NCBI GenBank assembly: GCA_000729835.1 | Contig: JFHB01000007.1 | Coordinates: 62,001 to 126,000 of the forward strand | Length of the DNA: 64,000 nucleotides | Origin: Atkinsonella hypoxylon | Lineage: Eukaryota > Ascomycota > Sordariomycetes > Hypocreales > Clavicipitaceae | Direction of reading: 5' to 3' | Part shown: piece after piece, positions 1-9,781 of the stretch | Layout of the letters: each line of letters opens with the position of its first letter | Position numbering within the stretch: position 1 is the first letter of the stretch | Position numbers and translations under genes: made by a program | The notes under the pieces: model-generated | The model's input: only the letters and a program-made list of their open reading frames with translations | Told to the model about the DNA's origin: nothing | The model's database searches: none

Positions 1-780
1 TGACCCCATCGACGGCTCCTCCAATCTCGACGCCGGCGTCTCCGTCGGTACCATCTTTGCCATCCACAAGCTGCCCGAGGGGTCCAGGGGCTCCAAGGCC
101 GACATCCTCAAGCCGGGCACCGAGCTCGTCGCCGCCGGTTTCACCATGTACGGCGCCTCGGCCCAGCTCGTCCTCACCATGAAGGATAGCTCCGTTAACG
201 GCTTCACGCTCGACAACGGCATCGGCGAGTTCATCCTCACTCATCCCAACATGCGCATTCCCAAGAGCAGGGCCATCTACTCTGTCAATGAGGGCAACTC
301 GCTGTACTGGAAGGAGAACACAATCGGCTATTTCAATTCCCTGAAGCAAGCTCAGCCGGATGGCAAGCCGTACTCTTCGAGATACATTGGATCCATGGTT
401 GCAGATGCTTATCGAACTCTGCTTTACGGCGGCATCTTTGCTTACCCCGCCGATAAGAAGAGCCCCAAGGGAAAGCTGCGTATCTTGTATGAATGTGCTC
501 CCATGGCTATGGTTTTTGAAAATGGTACGTTCATCCTTCTCTTTCCACTTTGTCATCATGCCTTTCTACAGCCCCATATTCTAAGCTCTGCTGTTTCCTA
601 TCTTTGGCCACGACCAGCAGTCATGTTCCTTACTAATATTCAATGGTAGCCGGCGGCCAAGCTGTTGACAGCAATATGAAGCGTATGATGGACGTTATCC
701 CCGAGCACATCCACGATCGCTCTGGTATTTTCATGGGCAGCTTTGACGAGATTGAAAAGGTCAAGAACTTCCACAAGTAA
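1..780 (+). CDS. fbp1: Fructose-1,6-bisphosphatase, 3' part (5' truncated by window)
   Basis: Gluconeogenic enzyme that hydrolyses fructose-1,6-bisphosphate to fructose-6-phosphate in the cytosol. The reading frame enters at base 2 with DPIDGSSN, the metal-binding DPxDGSSN signature of FBPases, so the N-terminal third of the enzyme lies outside the window. One intron at 525-649 (GTACGT...TAG) splits ECAPMAMVFEN from AGGQAVDSNMKRMMDVIPE, and splicing restores the frame (GAA AAT G/CC GGC). The conserved C-terminal stretches SRYIGSMVADAYRTLLYGGI and KLRILYECAPMAMVFE are present. The protein ends IEKVKNFHK with TAA at 778-780. It is convergent with the DUF1295 gene. The identification is secure; only the 5' end is missing. 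Confidence 0.97.
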
Positions 781-1190
781 AAATAGGCCACAATAATAAT
801 ACAACGAGGATCCGAGTGTTTTGGCTATTTGGGTGACATAACATGGCATGGCATATGTAGAGAATGGGAGGTGCAAGTTCTTTTGAAAAAGAAGCAACGA
901 CGCATATTTGTTGTGTGCGCCGCATCTGACACGTGAATGATGGATGACATGAGCTTGAATTGAGTATTGGTCTATACCTTATTGTTTAAGGTCCAAAGCT
1001 CAAGTTGAGACACCTTGCCATTGACCATGCATAATGGCATGATAGAGAAGTCGCAGTAATATCTTATGACGCTAGCCACGGCAGCGCGAAAGGCTATCTA
1101 TTCTCCTATAGAGCCCGCAATTCCACCCACCCAGATTTTTGCAGCGCACCCACAGAAGCAACATTTCTGCAATCCCACGGCCGGCAGATT
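781..1190. other. Intergenic, convergent 3' ends
   Basis: About 410 bases between two convergent genes. It should hold both 3' UTRs. I see no further coding or RNA feature. Confidence 0.6.
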
Positions 1191-2329
1191 CTACCACAAC
1201 CTGGGGACAAGCCTAGGCGTGTTCTGCTTCCACTCCTGATACGCCTTGTTGTCCCTGAATCTCTCGTCGTGGCGCGCCTCCGTCAGCGGGATGCCAGAGA
1301 CCTTGAGGAGGAGGAAGCTCGAAAAAGCAGGGGCCGTGAACGAAAGCGCCGTCGTCGCCAGGATGCCCGCTGGGCCGGACAAGCCCAAGGCGACTTGGAC
1401 GGGCTTGAGGGCCAGCGCGCCGGCTGCGGTGGTGGCGAGGCCGGTCCAGAGGGAGATTTCGCCGAAGTAATGGGGGAAGCGGCTGCAGCAAAAGATGAGC
1501 ATGGGTCATTTTCAATCGTTGCACAACTGCCTCGAGTGATCACGCGCGGTCCAAATGAACTAGTACACCCAGCAAGATGGAGGAGAAATCACGCACGCAG
1601 GAAAGACCAAAAAAAAAAAAAACATACCATACGGAGTACAAGCCCTTGCAGAAAAACAGCTCATCATGCTCCTTCCTCCGCCTCCCCTCCGCCCACCTAC
1701 TCCTCTGCGCATCCGCAAGCGCCTCCATCGCAAAGCCCCCAGCCCAGACGCCCATGCCCAGCACATCCGTAGCCGCAAGAGGCGGAAGCGCCGCCCAGGC
1801 CGTCGCCGGGACAGCATTGACCGCCATGACAGGCATCATCATGAGCGAAACCCACAGCGCCTGCACCAAGAACGACGCCGCAAAGCGAAGAGGTTGCCCA
1901 CGGAGCTCCTGGAAGCGAGCATCATGGCCGTCCTTGGCGATCCGCCCAGCGAGGTAGTATCCCACTGTACGCGTTTCAGTCTCGGAAGAAAAAGGTTCAT
2001 TTTTCTCCCATGGAGAAAAGGAAGGGGGGGGGATACGCATACGCACGTCTCGCAGCCCATATCATGGCCATGCCCGTCACGACCACCTGGCGCCAGTTCC
2101 ATGGTGCGAGGGGCGCGGCGGCCCGTAGGCGCGGGAGGTACAGGCTTAGTGTGCCGACGGCGAGAAAGGTGAGGGAGCCGGAGAGGTCGAAGATGCGCTC
2201 TGTGCGGGCGAGCACGCTGGGGAGAGCGGCTGCTGCTTGGAGGGCGATGGCGGCGGCGACGGAGGGGATGATGGTTCGCAGGAGGGGGGACTTGAAGTTT
2301 GTGATGTGCAGAAGGTGTGGGATGAACAT
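1191..2329 (-). CDS. DUF1295 multi-pass membrane protein (steroid 5-alpha-reductase-like fold)
   Basis: Three exons, 2329-2047, 1964-1628 and 1482-1191, give 303 residues; the exon lengths sum to a whole number of codons. Splices are AGA C/GTGCGT...TACAG/TG and GTATG/GTATGT...CTGCAG/CCGC. The joined protein contains IWAARLGYYLAGRIAKDGHDARF and then, across intron 2, GLYSVCRFPHYFGE. These match the family signatures W-LRLG-YL--R and GLW-YSRHPNYFGE. Several hydrophobic segments fit a membrane protein, probably of the ER. Known family: DUF1295, related to steroid 5-alpha-reductases and isoprenylcysteine methyltransferases; the substrate is unknown. Intron 2 contains a run of A on the + strand (T in the transcript). 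The start at 2329 is the first ATG of the open frame and is not independently supported. Confidence 0.87.
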
Positions 2330-2808
2330 GTTTGGGGTGGGACGCTTGATGAGTTGAAACCTTGAGGAGTTGGACGCTTGAAGAGTTGTAGGATTGGGAA
2401 ACTTAAAGCGTGTGTTGATTCATATGAAACTTCTTGGGTTGGCGTGGCCTACGGTCGCACGCCATGCACGACTGGTCGCTGTGTCTATAGACTATACGTG
2501 CTGTGATCGCTGCGGGTGAGTGGTGACGCCATCATTGTGCTTTCCATCAGCTGTCTGCCCGCAATGAGGGTGAGTGGCTTGGAGCTCTCATGGCCGATCA
2601 GCCTTGGCCAGCGATAGCCGGTGGTGGCTGTAGAGCATGCATGTACGAGAGCGCGTTCAACGACCAAAAAAAAAAACCAAGAATGTGCATTCACGCCGTA
2701 CGTACAGCATCTATGACAGCAGGAATATTGAATTTTCAAAGTAAGTCGTCTAGGTCCAGGCCCCTATTGTAGACTAGCGCCAGGCGTTTTTCAAGTACGT
2801 GTCGGTAA
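2330..2808. other. Intergenic, no gene seen
   Basis: Lies between two minus-strand genes, so it contains the DUF1295 promoter and the 3' end of the CIA30 gene. It holds short A runs (for example near 2666-2675). No open frame here looks like protein. Confidence 0.55.
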
Positions 2809-3741
2809 TCAGGCAAATCCACAGATCAGCCTCTTCCACCACGGCTGCGTGTCTCTGATTTTGACGTCCAGGCCGGCTTTGAGGTCCTCGTCCTCGTCCG
2901 CCTCCCCATCATGGGCATCTCTGGACGCAACGTGTTTCCAAGCAGAGATGGAAAACAAATGCAACTGGAAAACGCCTTGCTGGTCTCCAAAGAAACTAGG
3001 GCAGAGTTAGCATGCATACCCGTCTTCGAATCCATCGGCCCAGAGCCCTCCATCTGAGAAGCACAACCGCTGCTCCCCGAACGTAGGGAGAAGGGGCAAA
3101 GACTGGGAATCCTGCAAGTCGAACGATACCTTCTCATCATCAAGCCTACTCTCTTGATGTCCTTCAGATCCAGCTCGCCTGCATCCTTCTTTTCCCGTCC
3201 TCGGTACGTGGGCTTGAACTTGTCCCAGGACAGCCTGACGTCTCCCGCCTTGTCGGCCACAAAGTCGGCTTCCCACGTGAGGCTGCTCTGTTCCCGGCCG
3301 TCCTCTCGCGGGGGAGCCAGCTGGTTCTTCAGCGTCAAGGCGTAGCGCTTCCCGTCCGCCTCGTCCGGGCCCCTGATGGACACTATGATCCCGTCATATG
3401 CCGCCAGATCGAGACGCAGCTCGCCCAGCGAATGTTGCGAAGCGAAGCCTGCGCCGCCCAGCGTCGAGGTGTCGAGGTGTCCGTGGAATCGGGCATGATC
3501 GGGGCTGTCCACCGTGAGATAGGAATGGCTGGCACCGCCGCGGACACGGTCATCTGTCGTCACCCAGTCGTCCGATGACCATGGCCTAGTCGCATCACAT
3601 AGAACAGTTAGAAGTTTTCTTTCTCTTTGGAAAGTGACAGCAGTTTGCTACATGTAAAAAGGCGCAGAGCAGTATGACGGCGGAATATTTCGAGCCAACG
3701 TACTTGTCACCGCCGTATAGATACAGAAGCTCGTCGGCCAT
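2809..3741 (-). CDS. CIA30-family protein (NADH:ubiquinone oxidoreductase intermediate-associated protein 30)
   Basis: Three exons, 3741-3704, 3585-3130 and 2995-2809, sum to 681 nt (226 residues plus TGA at 2811-2809). Exon 1 encodes only MADELLYLYGGDK; splicing AA/GTACGT...CTAG/G joins it to PWSSDDWVTTDDRVRGGAS, the typical N-terminus of the family. Intron 2 (134 nt) joins VGLMMR to SFFGDQQGVFQLHLFSISA, restoring the conserved MMRSFFG-Q-G-F-L-L--I motif. Without that splice the frame runs into nonsense, so the three-exon model is well supported. CIA30 proteins act in assembly of mitochondrial complex I. Some fungal members are short, lack a clear targeting peptide and may act elsewhere. Here the N-terminus is short and acidic, not mitochondrial-looking. 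Confidence 0.9.
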
Positions 3742-5740
3742 CGTCGTACAATTAAGAGATGCGCTGGTCATCGAGTCGCCGGTGCTCTACCTGCTGTCGA
3801 CCCGCCGCGAGAAGAAACGAATTTTCAAAATGGTTTTGGCAATCCGGTCGGCCCCCTATGTTCGACGTCTGCGTTCGAACAATAGCTGGGCTGGGGTGGA
3901 TCGTGTCGATGACATTAGTGGGGCCACCAGATGGTGCCGGGGGCTCACGCTAGCTGCATGGGGTACCTACGGAATAGGTGCCCACGGAATACATACTGGA
4001 TATATGCATGTACACAGACAAGCTTGGCCCGTCGAGTTGAGTTCTACAGTACGGACCAGTAGTGCGACATGTAAAAACAGGGCAATTCGAGTGTTTCAGT
4101 CGAGCATTCGTCGCGTCGTGCTGGAAGTTCTGGAATACTGGCTACGGCAGGATCACCATCCTAGCCCACAGTGTGAGCATGTCATCTCCCCTTTGAGAAT
4201 TGCGGGATTCCATGGTAGTTTCTGCCAATGTGAGACACGTAGTACATAGATTCGTTTGTTGCTTTGAAGTTGACAGATGGTTGAACAGAAAAAGTCATCA
4301 TCAAGGGGCGGAGAAGGATCCCCTTTTTGGTCGGGCGATGCAAGCCTCGTGATGGTCTTTCCCACAACAGAATGGGGCCTCTGCGGCTTTAGTGTTTCAC
4401 CTTTGGTTTAGTCTCCTTACTAAAACGGACCATGCCGAAGGAGAATGCGGGCAACGCCAACGACCAAACGCAGTGCCGCAAGTCGTTGAAAGAGCGGATT
4501 GATAATCTGCTCTTAGCACACGCCCTCTCCATCACAAAGCCAAACTTCCACAATCGAAAAGGTACCCTATCCCAGTGATATGGGGAGGCACAGGGGGGAG
4601 TCATATATATGTGTACGGAGTAGACGTAGGAGAAACGCAATGGCAAGGTAAGGGGCCTGGTACCATCGACAAATCAACCGAAGAAAGTGCCAGATATGAG
4701 CTTTGAGGCAACCTCTTGGCTGGCACAACCAGGCTTGCCTTGGTGATGCTCTTCTTTGTCTATGCAAGGCCCGATAACTTACCAGGCAGCGTAGGCCGCC
4801 ACCCAAGTCCATATTAAGCGATTGAAGACGAGCGTGAACGCCGCTCCTTCTTCGCTTCTGATTCGTTTTCATCTCGCCCAGGCTGCGGCTGAAAGGTCAG
4901 TCGGTTATTAAACAAGTCAACCCAGATGCTGTTTCGGCACATTGTCTCTCTCACAAGAGTGAGAGCGCGGGCGAATTGACCTATTTGGGCCCGAATGCCT
5001 GTCCAAGATCTGAAAGGTCACCTAATGTTCAAGAAACAGGAAATGATTTGGTGTGGGACGATCGGGCTTTCGTAATGATTTAGACACGAAGTAACCTATC
5101 TCCAGGTCGGATCATTGACTCATTCATGGAACTATAAAAGGGGGTGGGCGTGCGTGCAATACAAAGGCAACGCGCCTTTGCGGAGGCCAGGCGAATTCAA
5201 AAGCGTAAAATGGCGGGCCTGGGAACCAAAGGCAGGGGGATATCGGTGGTGGTCCCAGCAGGGTGGTGTGTGGTCTCAGTGCCGTGGTATCGTGACAAGG
5301 GTATCAAGCCATGTGGAAAGACTTCCGGCTGCCAGATTGACTTGGGTCCCATGAGCGGAGCGACGATTGCACGGGCCGCACATCCGTCGCTTGCGAGCAC
5401 TTTGCAGCAATGGAATTAACACAGTTTCGCTTGGAAACAAAATATAGTGGTGCGCGCGGGGCTTTGTGAACTCAAGGTGATAAAAAAAATGTGCAAGGAA
5501 CCTGTGTCTGAGCAAAGCTGCTGACTGCGGTCCTGGGCAAAGATGGGCAGCAGAGGAAGCACCAAAGTTGCCAAGATTCATCATGTGGTCGTGTGTGGTT
5601 GGACATATGTGGAGGTGTTGACAAATCCGCGCCTCCCCCCATTGGGCTGTAATCTCATTTAGAAAAAGTCATAGAAGGTTAGAAGGTTTCATGATGGGAG
5701 ATAATGCGAGGACCGGAGAGACATGGAGTCAGTGTGACGA

Positions 5741-5811
5741 CGATGGGTGGTGATGGTGGTGATGTTGGTGGTGATGGTGGTGATGGTGGTGGTGATGGTG
5801 GTGATGGTGGG
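5741..5811. repeat. GGTGAT/GGT microsatellite
   Basis: Imperfect tandem GGTGAT and GGTGGT units over about 70 bases. The reverse strand reads as His/Thr runs with no gene context. Confidence 0.9.
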
Positions 5812-6600
5812 ATCTGGAAAATGAAATGGAATAGGCATGAAAGGGACGACACAGCCAATTGAAAGCGAATGTAGACGAAAAACTGGAGCCACAAGTACCT
5901 AATAAAGAACAAGAGCAGGGGGAGGGGGAGGGGGCTATGGAGGCATGAGAGATGAAGAGATGGAGAGATGAAGAGTGGAGATTGAGGGGTGCGGGGGCAA
6001 AAGAAAGTCGCTCGCCCCCAAGGCTGCAAAGAATATTTCGATGGGCATTGAGGCGTCGAGCCGAGGTGAACACGGCAGATTTGTCAGTCGAGTCCTCTCA
6101 TGTGCGCTAATTACAAAGCAGAGTGGCAATGGTAGTTATGGTCTGCGTGCTTCGAGCGCCGAGCAAGGGGACGGATAGACAGCAGCAGCAGCAGCAGCAC
6201 ATGACACAGGGTGCGACCTACTGGGTAAAATTAAAGTACAGTAAGTATACCGTACGGACAGATAAGTACCTACCTAGATTCCAGGCATCATCCAAGGGCT
6301 TGGCCTGGCCGGCCCACTGGAAGCCAAGTGCAGTGCAGTGCAGTGCTGTCACGGGCATATTAAGTTTCCGAACGGAATTGCACGTCACCCGGCCCCCCCC
6401 CCCCCTCCCCCCTCCTCTCCCTTGATGGCACTCTTCAATTTGCCAATGCAGAGGTGAAAAAGAGCCCAGGAGATTTCGTACCCGACACCCGAGTACTCCA
6501 TACTTGGCTCCATACCACGGCTCGCCGTCTTCCCGTCGCATCTCAGCCGTTTCGCTACTACGCCCAATGACATGTCAAAATATGCAGCCTTGTTGATTGC

Positions 6601-6642
6601 ACGCACACGCACACGCACACGCACACGCACACGCACACGCAC
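6601..6642. repeat. ACGCAC hexamer repeat, 7 units
   Basis: Seven exact tandem copies of ACGCAC. It creates artefactual HAHAHA and RVRVRV open frames. Confidence 0.95.
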
Positions 6643-8795
6643 TCCGCTACCTGGCTGCAGCTACCTCCTCGTTTCAATCCCCCTCGTCGCTTGTCCGCCA
6701 GATACCCGGATTGACTGACTACTTACTTGCCTTTTGTACCACGCCAGCCGGGTTGGCGGTCTCTGTCGAGAGCCCTATCTTGGTACTTATAAGTACGTAG
6801 TATCACTTACGCAGTTGCTCCGAACGGATTGCGGAGCCTCGTGTCTGCCTGGGCTGGCACGCTGATCACCCCGCTGCGGTTTGCGGCCTACCCGCCCCCC
6901 CCCCCCCCCGCCGCCGCGCCGCGTCTAACACCCACTGTACCTACCTGGCTGCATGCACTGAAAAGCAGAGCTGCCTGCTGCCTGTGCTGTGCATCCACCA
7001 GGCAAGGAGATTTCCGCCATACCACGCGCAGCAGGTACTCACCTTTACCCAAGTGCTCCGTGCTCGATCTGTTTCGTCGTCCCATATTGCCATGTCCGTG
7101 TCTATGCCATCCATCCCATGACGACCCGGGGCCTGGCGGGGCGCATCAAGGCTACCCAAGCACATGCCAAGCAGAGCCTCTTTTATCCGCTCTTCTGATG
7201 GAGCACAAGCTTTTTCTCCAGACGTAGCTTCTCGGTTCCTGTGAGACGACATCTCATTATGAAGTCACCAATTTGTAATATATATTTATATATATATAAC
7301 ATATAAATATAATATAAAAAGATATTCCGTAGGTTCCATTACACCCAATGGTCCACTAGTCTGTCCATAATAGCACCAGCTTGCACCAAGCTGGAAACTC
7401 CCACCAGACATCTGTTCTCTCTCATTCGTGGAAAGTTCGAGTCCAGGTAGCCCACCCATATTACTAGTTGATACTGGTCGCCGTTTACTGTCCAATCAAT
7501 CTTTATGGTTTGTCCTTTTTTCCTTTTTCCCTTTTTCTTTTTTAATTCTTTCTTTCTTCTCTACTTCTCTTTTTTTTTTTTTCCCTCCAATTTTCCCGTT
7601 TTCTTCCACCATCAATTCCATCCCCCCAACCTTGTACCCAGAAACATGATAATAGCCATGCACCATCATACACCCTTGGAACTCAAAAGCACACAGTGTA
7701 ACTAATATCGAGTCCTTCATATATCATCAACGTAATATTACCTTCAAAAAGGCGGACATACGCACAAACCCGACCCCTGCCACATGCCCCTCCACCACTA
7801 GTCTGCCGCAGACCCCTGACACTCAGGGTTCCATCCCCCCAAAAGGCGGGAATGGCCTTTCAAAAGACCGGCCTGTGACAATTCGGAAATGATGAATACG
7901 TTGCAGAAGCTGGCTTCGCGCTCCCCGAGACATGTGAAGTGCCGGCGAGCTTCCCTACAGACAGGAATTTTGGTTCAATGACGATACTTAGGCCAAGACA
8001 GCATTATTCTCTGGACGAGCACGTAGTTCACCAAGTACGTTCGCTGTTACATAGGACAGCATTGAGAGCCCCAATGAGCTAGCTTTCTATTCGTTCATTG
8101 TAGAGATGGACTTGCATAGTCGTATACATGTAACAAATCATTTGCTTGCTTGGTATCCCTCGCCATCCGAAAACAAAAAAAAAAGTCCCAAGATTCCTCA
8201 ATTGGCGTCAAAGCGCAACGCTCCTCAAACGCCAGACGGGACAGCTCAAGTATAAAACGAGTAAAAAAAATTATCAAAATCATACATGTCGTCGAATCGG
8301 ATCGTCTACATTCGAGCAAAGCCGAGGAGGGCCTAGAGGAGCAACCTACTAAAAGTTTGGCTGTCCACTCGAGAACTCAACCCCAGTATTATGCGTCATA
8401 AAACCTGTATCTCCACCGTTATCCCTGCTCCACGGACGGCTGAAATGTCCAAAATGGGACTTTCAGGTCCCTGGAGGCCCAGCTTTTTCAGCCAAGTGTA
8501 CAACGCCACTTAATCCTCTTCTTTCTTTTTTTTTTTTTTCCTTCTTCGCACCCCTCCTACATTGACCTGGTTGCCAGCTGGTGCTACCAAACGACAGCTT
8601 CAAGCTCGGACAGCGGCACTTTGAACGCATTGACTGCCACACACACCAGCAGATGGGGAACTGACGGCGGCCGCCTTGCACAGGATGTGTAACGGGGAAG
8701 GATATCGAAGTGGCGGGGTATGTAGTGAGACAGAGGTATGTCTATATGTGTGTGCGGTTGCCTTATCGGTCGCTCTGCACTGAAACCAGCGTCTA

Positions 8796-9781
8796 CTACT
8801 GCCGGCTCACCAAGCCAGGTGATCCCGGCATGGACAATGGCGTCGTTGGGTACTCGTAGCCAGCCTCTGAACACGAGGTTGACGCACCATACGAGTGCGA
8901 CAATGGAGATGTCTGGATGATGCAATCGCGGTCAGCAAGGCACGTCTTTGTAGACGGGGAGATGCTGCCTTCCAAAACTCACACGAGCATTGGAGGACTC
9001 GTAATGCCCAGGCATGTTCATGTCCACGCCAGAAACGAAATTGTAATTCATGAAAGAGCTCAACGTCTCCTCGCACGACTTGATGGGATCGTTGAAGTTG
9101 GTCATGGCTGGTAGAGTAGCTGGCATGGTCGTGGATGTAAGATAGTTCGGGTAAGGGTCGGCGCTGGAGATGGAAGGATAAGGTTGAGCTGAGGCATAAG
9201 GGTCCATGAACAACTCATCCGAAGCAGGATACGTCGGGTATGAGAACATTGGTGGCGTCAGTGAGCGCTCGCGAGAGTCGAATATTGGTGCAAAGACAAC
9301 TTCTTCGCTGCTCTCCATGGGAGGAGTGAATTGTCCATGGGAGACTGTGACTTCTTTGGCCGTAGGGGGAGGAGATGCCTCCTGTGACTTGGGCATTGAC
9401 TAGCGCTTCGTCCTACTGGTGGTAGTGGTCTGGGATTTCTTTTCTGGCTCGCCATCATCTGATGAAACGGCTCGACGCTCGAGATCTTCCAAGCGGCGCT
9501 TGAGCTTCTTGCCTGCATTCGTCGTGGTGTTAGTCATCTGAGGCTGTTATGAGGCAATGAGAATTCCTCGACAAGTCAAAACACTTACGGTAGTTGCGTT
9601 GAGCAATGCGGTTCTGTATTCTGCGGCGCTCAGCAAGGTCTGAGATCTTGGTCCAGTCCTCATCGGGGTGAGCAGAACTACTGAAAGCGCTGCTTGTGCC
9701 GTGAGCAGAGTACTGTCTTGTTGAGGACGGCTGAGGTGTGCCGTAGACATAGGCGTGTTGTGGCATGGCGAACATGGACAT
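8796..9781 (-). CDS. bZIP transcription factor, frame interrupted by an internal TAG
   Basis: Three exons (9781-9589, 9512-8983, 8912-8796) sum to 840 nt, 279 sense-plus-stop codons before TAG at 8798-8796. Splices are TAC C/GTAAGT...GCAG/GC and CGT/GTGAGT...CCAG/ACA. Exons 1 and 2 encode WTKISDLAERRRIQNRIAQ then RNYRKKLKRRLEDLERRA (about residues 43-79), the NxxAQxxxR basic region of fungal bZIP proteins. The rest is Pro/Ser/Tyr-rich and ends TPLSMPGSPGLVSRQ. Codon 102 (9402-9400) is TAG, in frame, between SQTTTTSRTKR and SMPKSQEASPPPTAK. Everything before and after stays in one frame and looks coding. If translated literally the product is 101 residues with the DNA-binding part but no C-terminal region. 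No plausible intron removes the stop (the only local GT...AG is 17 nt). It may be a recent nonsense allele, a sequence error, or a readthrough site. Confidence 0.85.

Larger units (their letters stand above)
3742..8795. other. 5-kb gene-poor interval with simple repeats
   Basis: I find no ORF with a recognisable domain or convincing splice pattern. Visible content: a TATA-like ACTATAAAAG near 5130; a GGTGAT repeat at 5741-5811; AGC repeats at 6181-6199; GTGCA repeats near 6328-6346; C-runs near 6391-6410 and 6898-6910; an ACGCAC hexamer repeat at 6601-6642; a very AT-rich TATATA block at 7270-7325; and T-rich tracts near 7510-7600 and 8525-8541. Open frames over the repeats read as poly-His or His-Ala and are repeat artefacts. 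The interval holds the CIA30 promoter and the 3' side of the bZIP gene. Confidence 0.6.

Noticed and set aside
5679..6073. Minus-strand frames with poly-His, Pro-Pro-Ser and Ile-Thr-Thr
   Set aside because: Three frames of the same GGTGAT microsatellite; no gene context.
7425..7460. B-box-like AGTTCGAGTCC
   Set aside because: No A box or cloverleaf upstream; isolated match.
9383..9402. Micro-intron removing the bZIP internal stop
   Set aside because: The only GT...AG pair that precisely removes it is about 17 nt, too short to splice; longer ones would delete conserved sequence or use poor donors.
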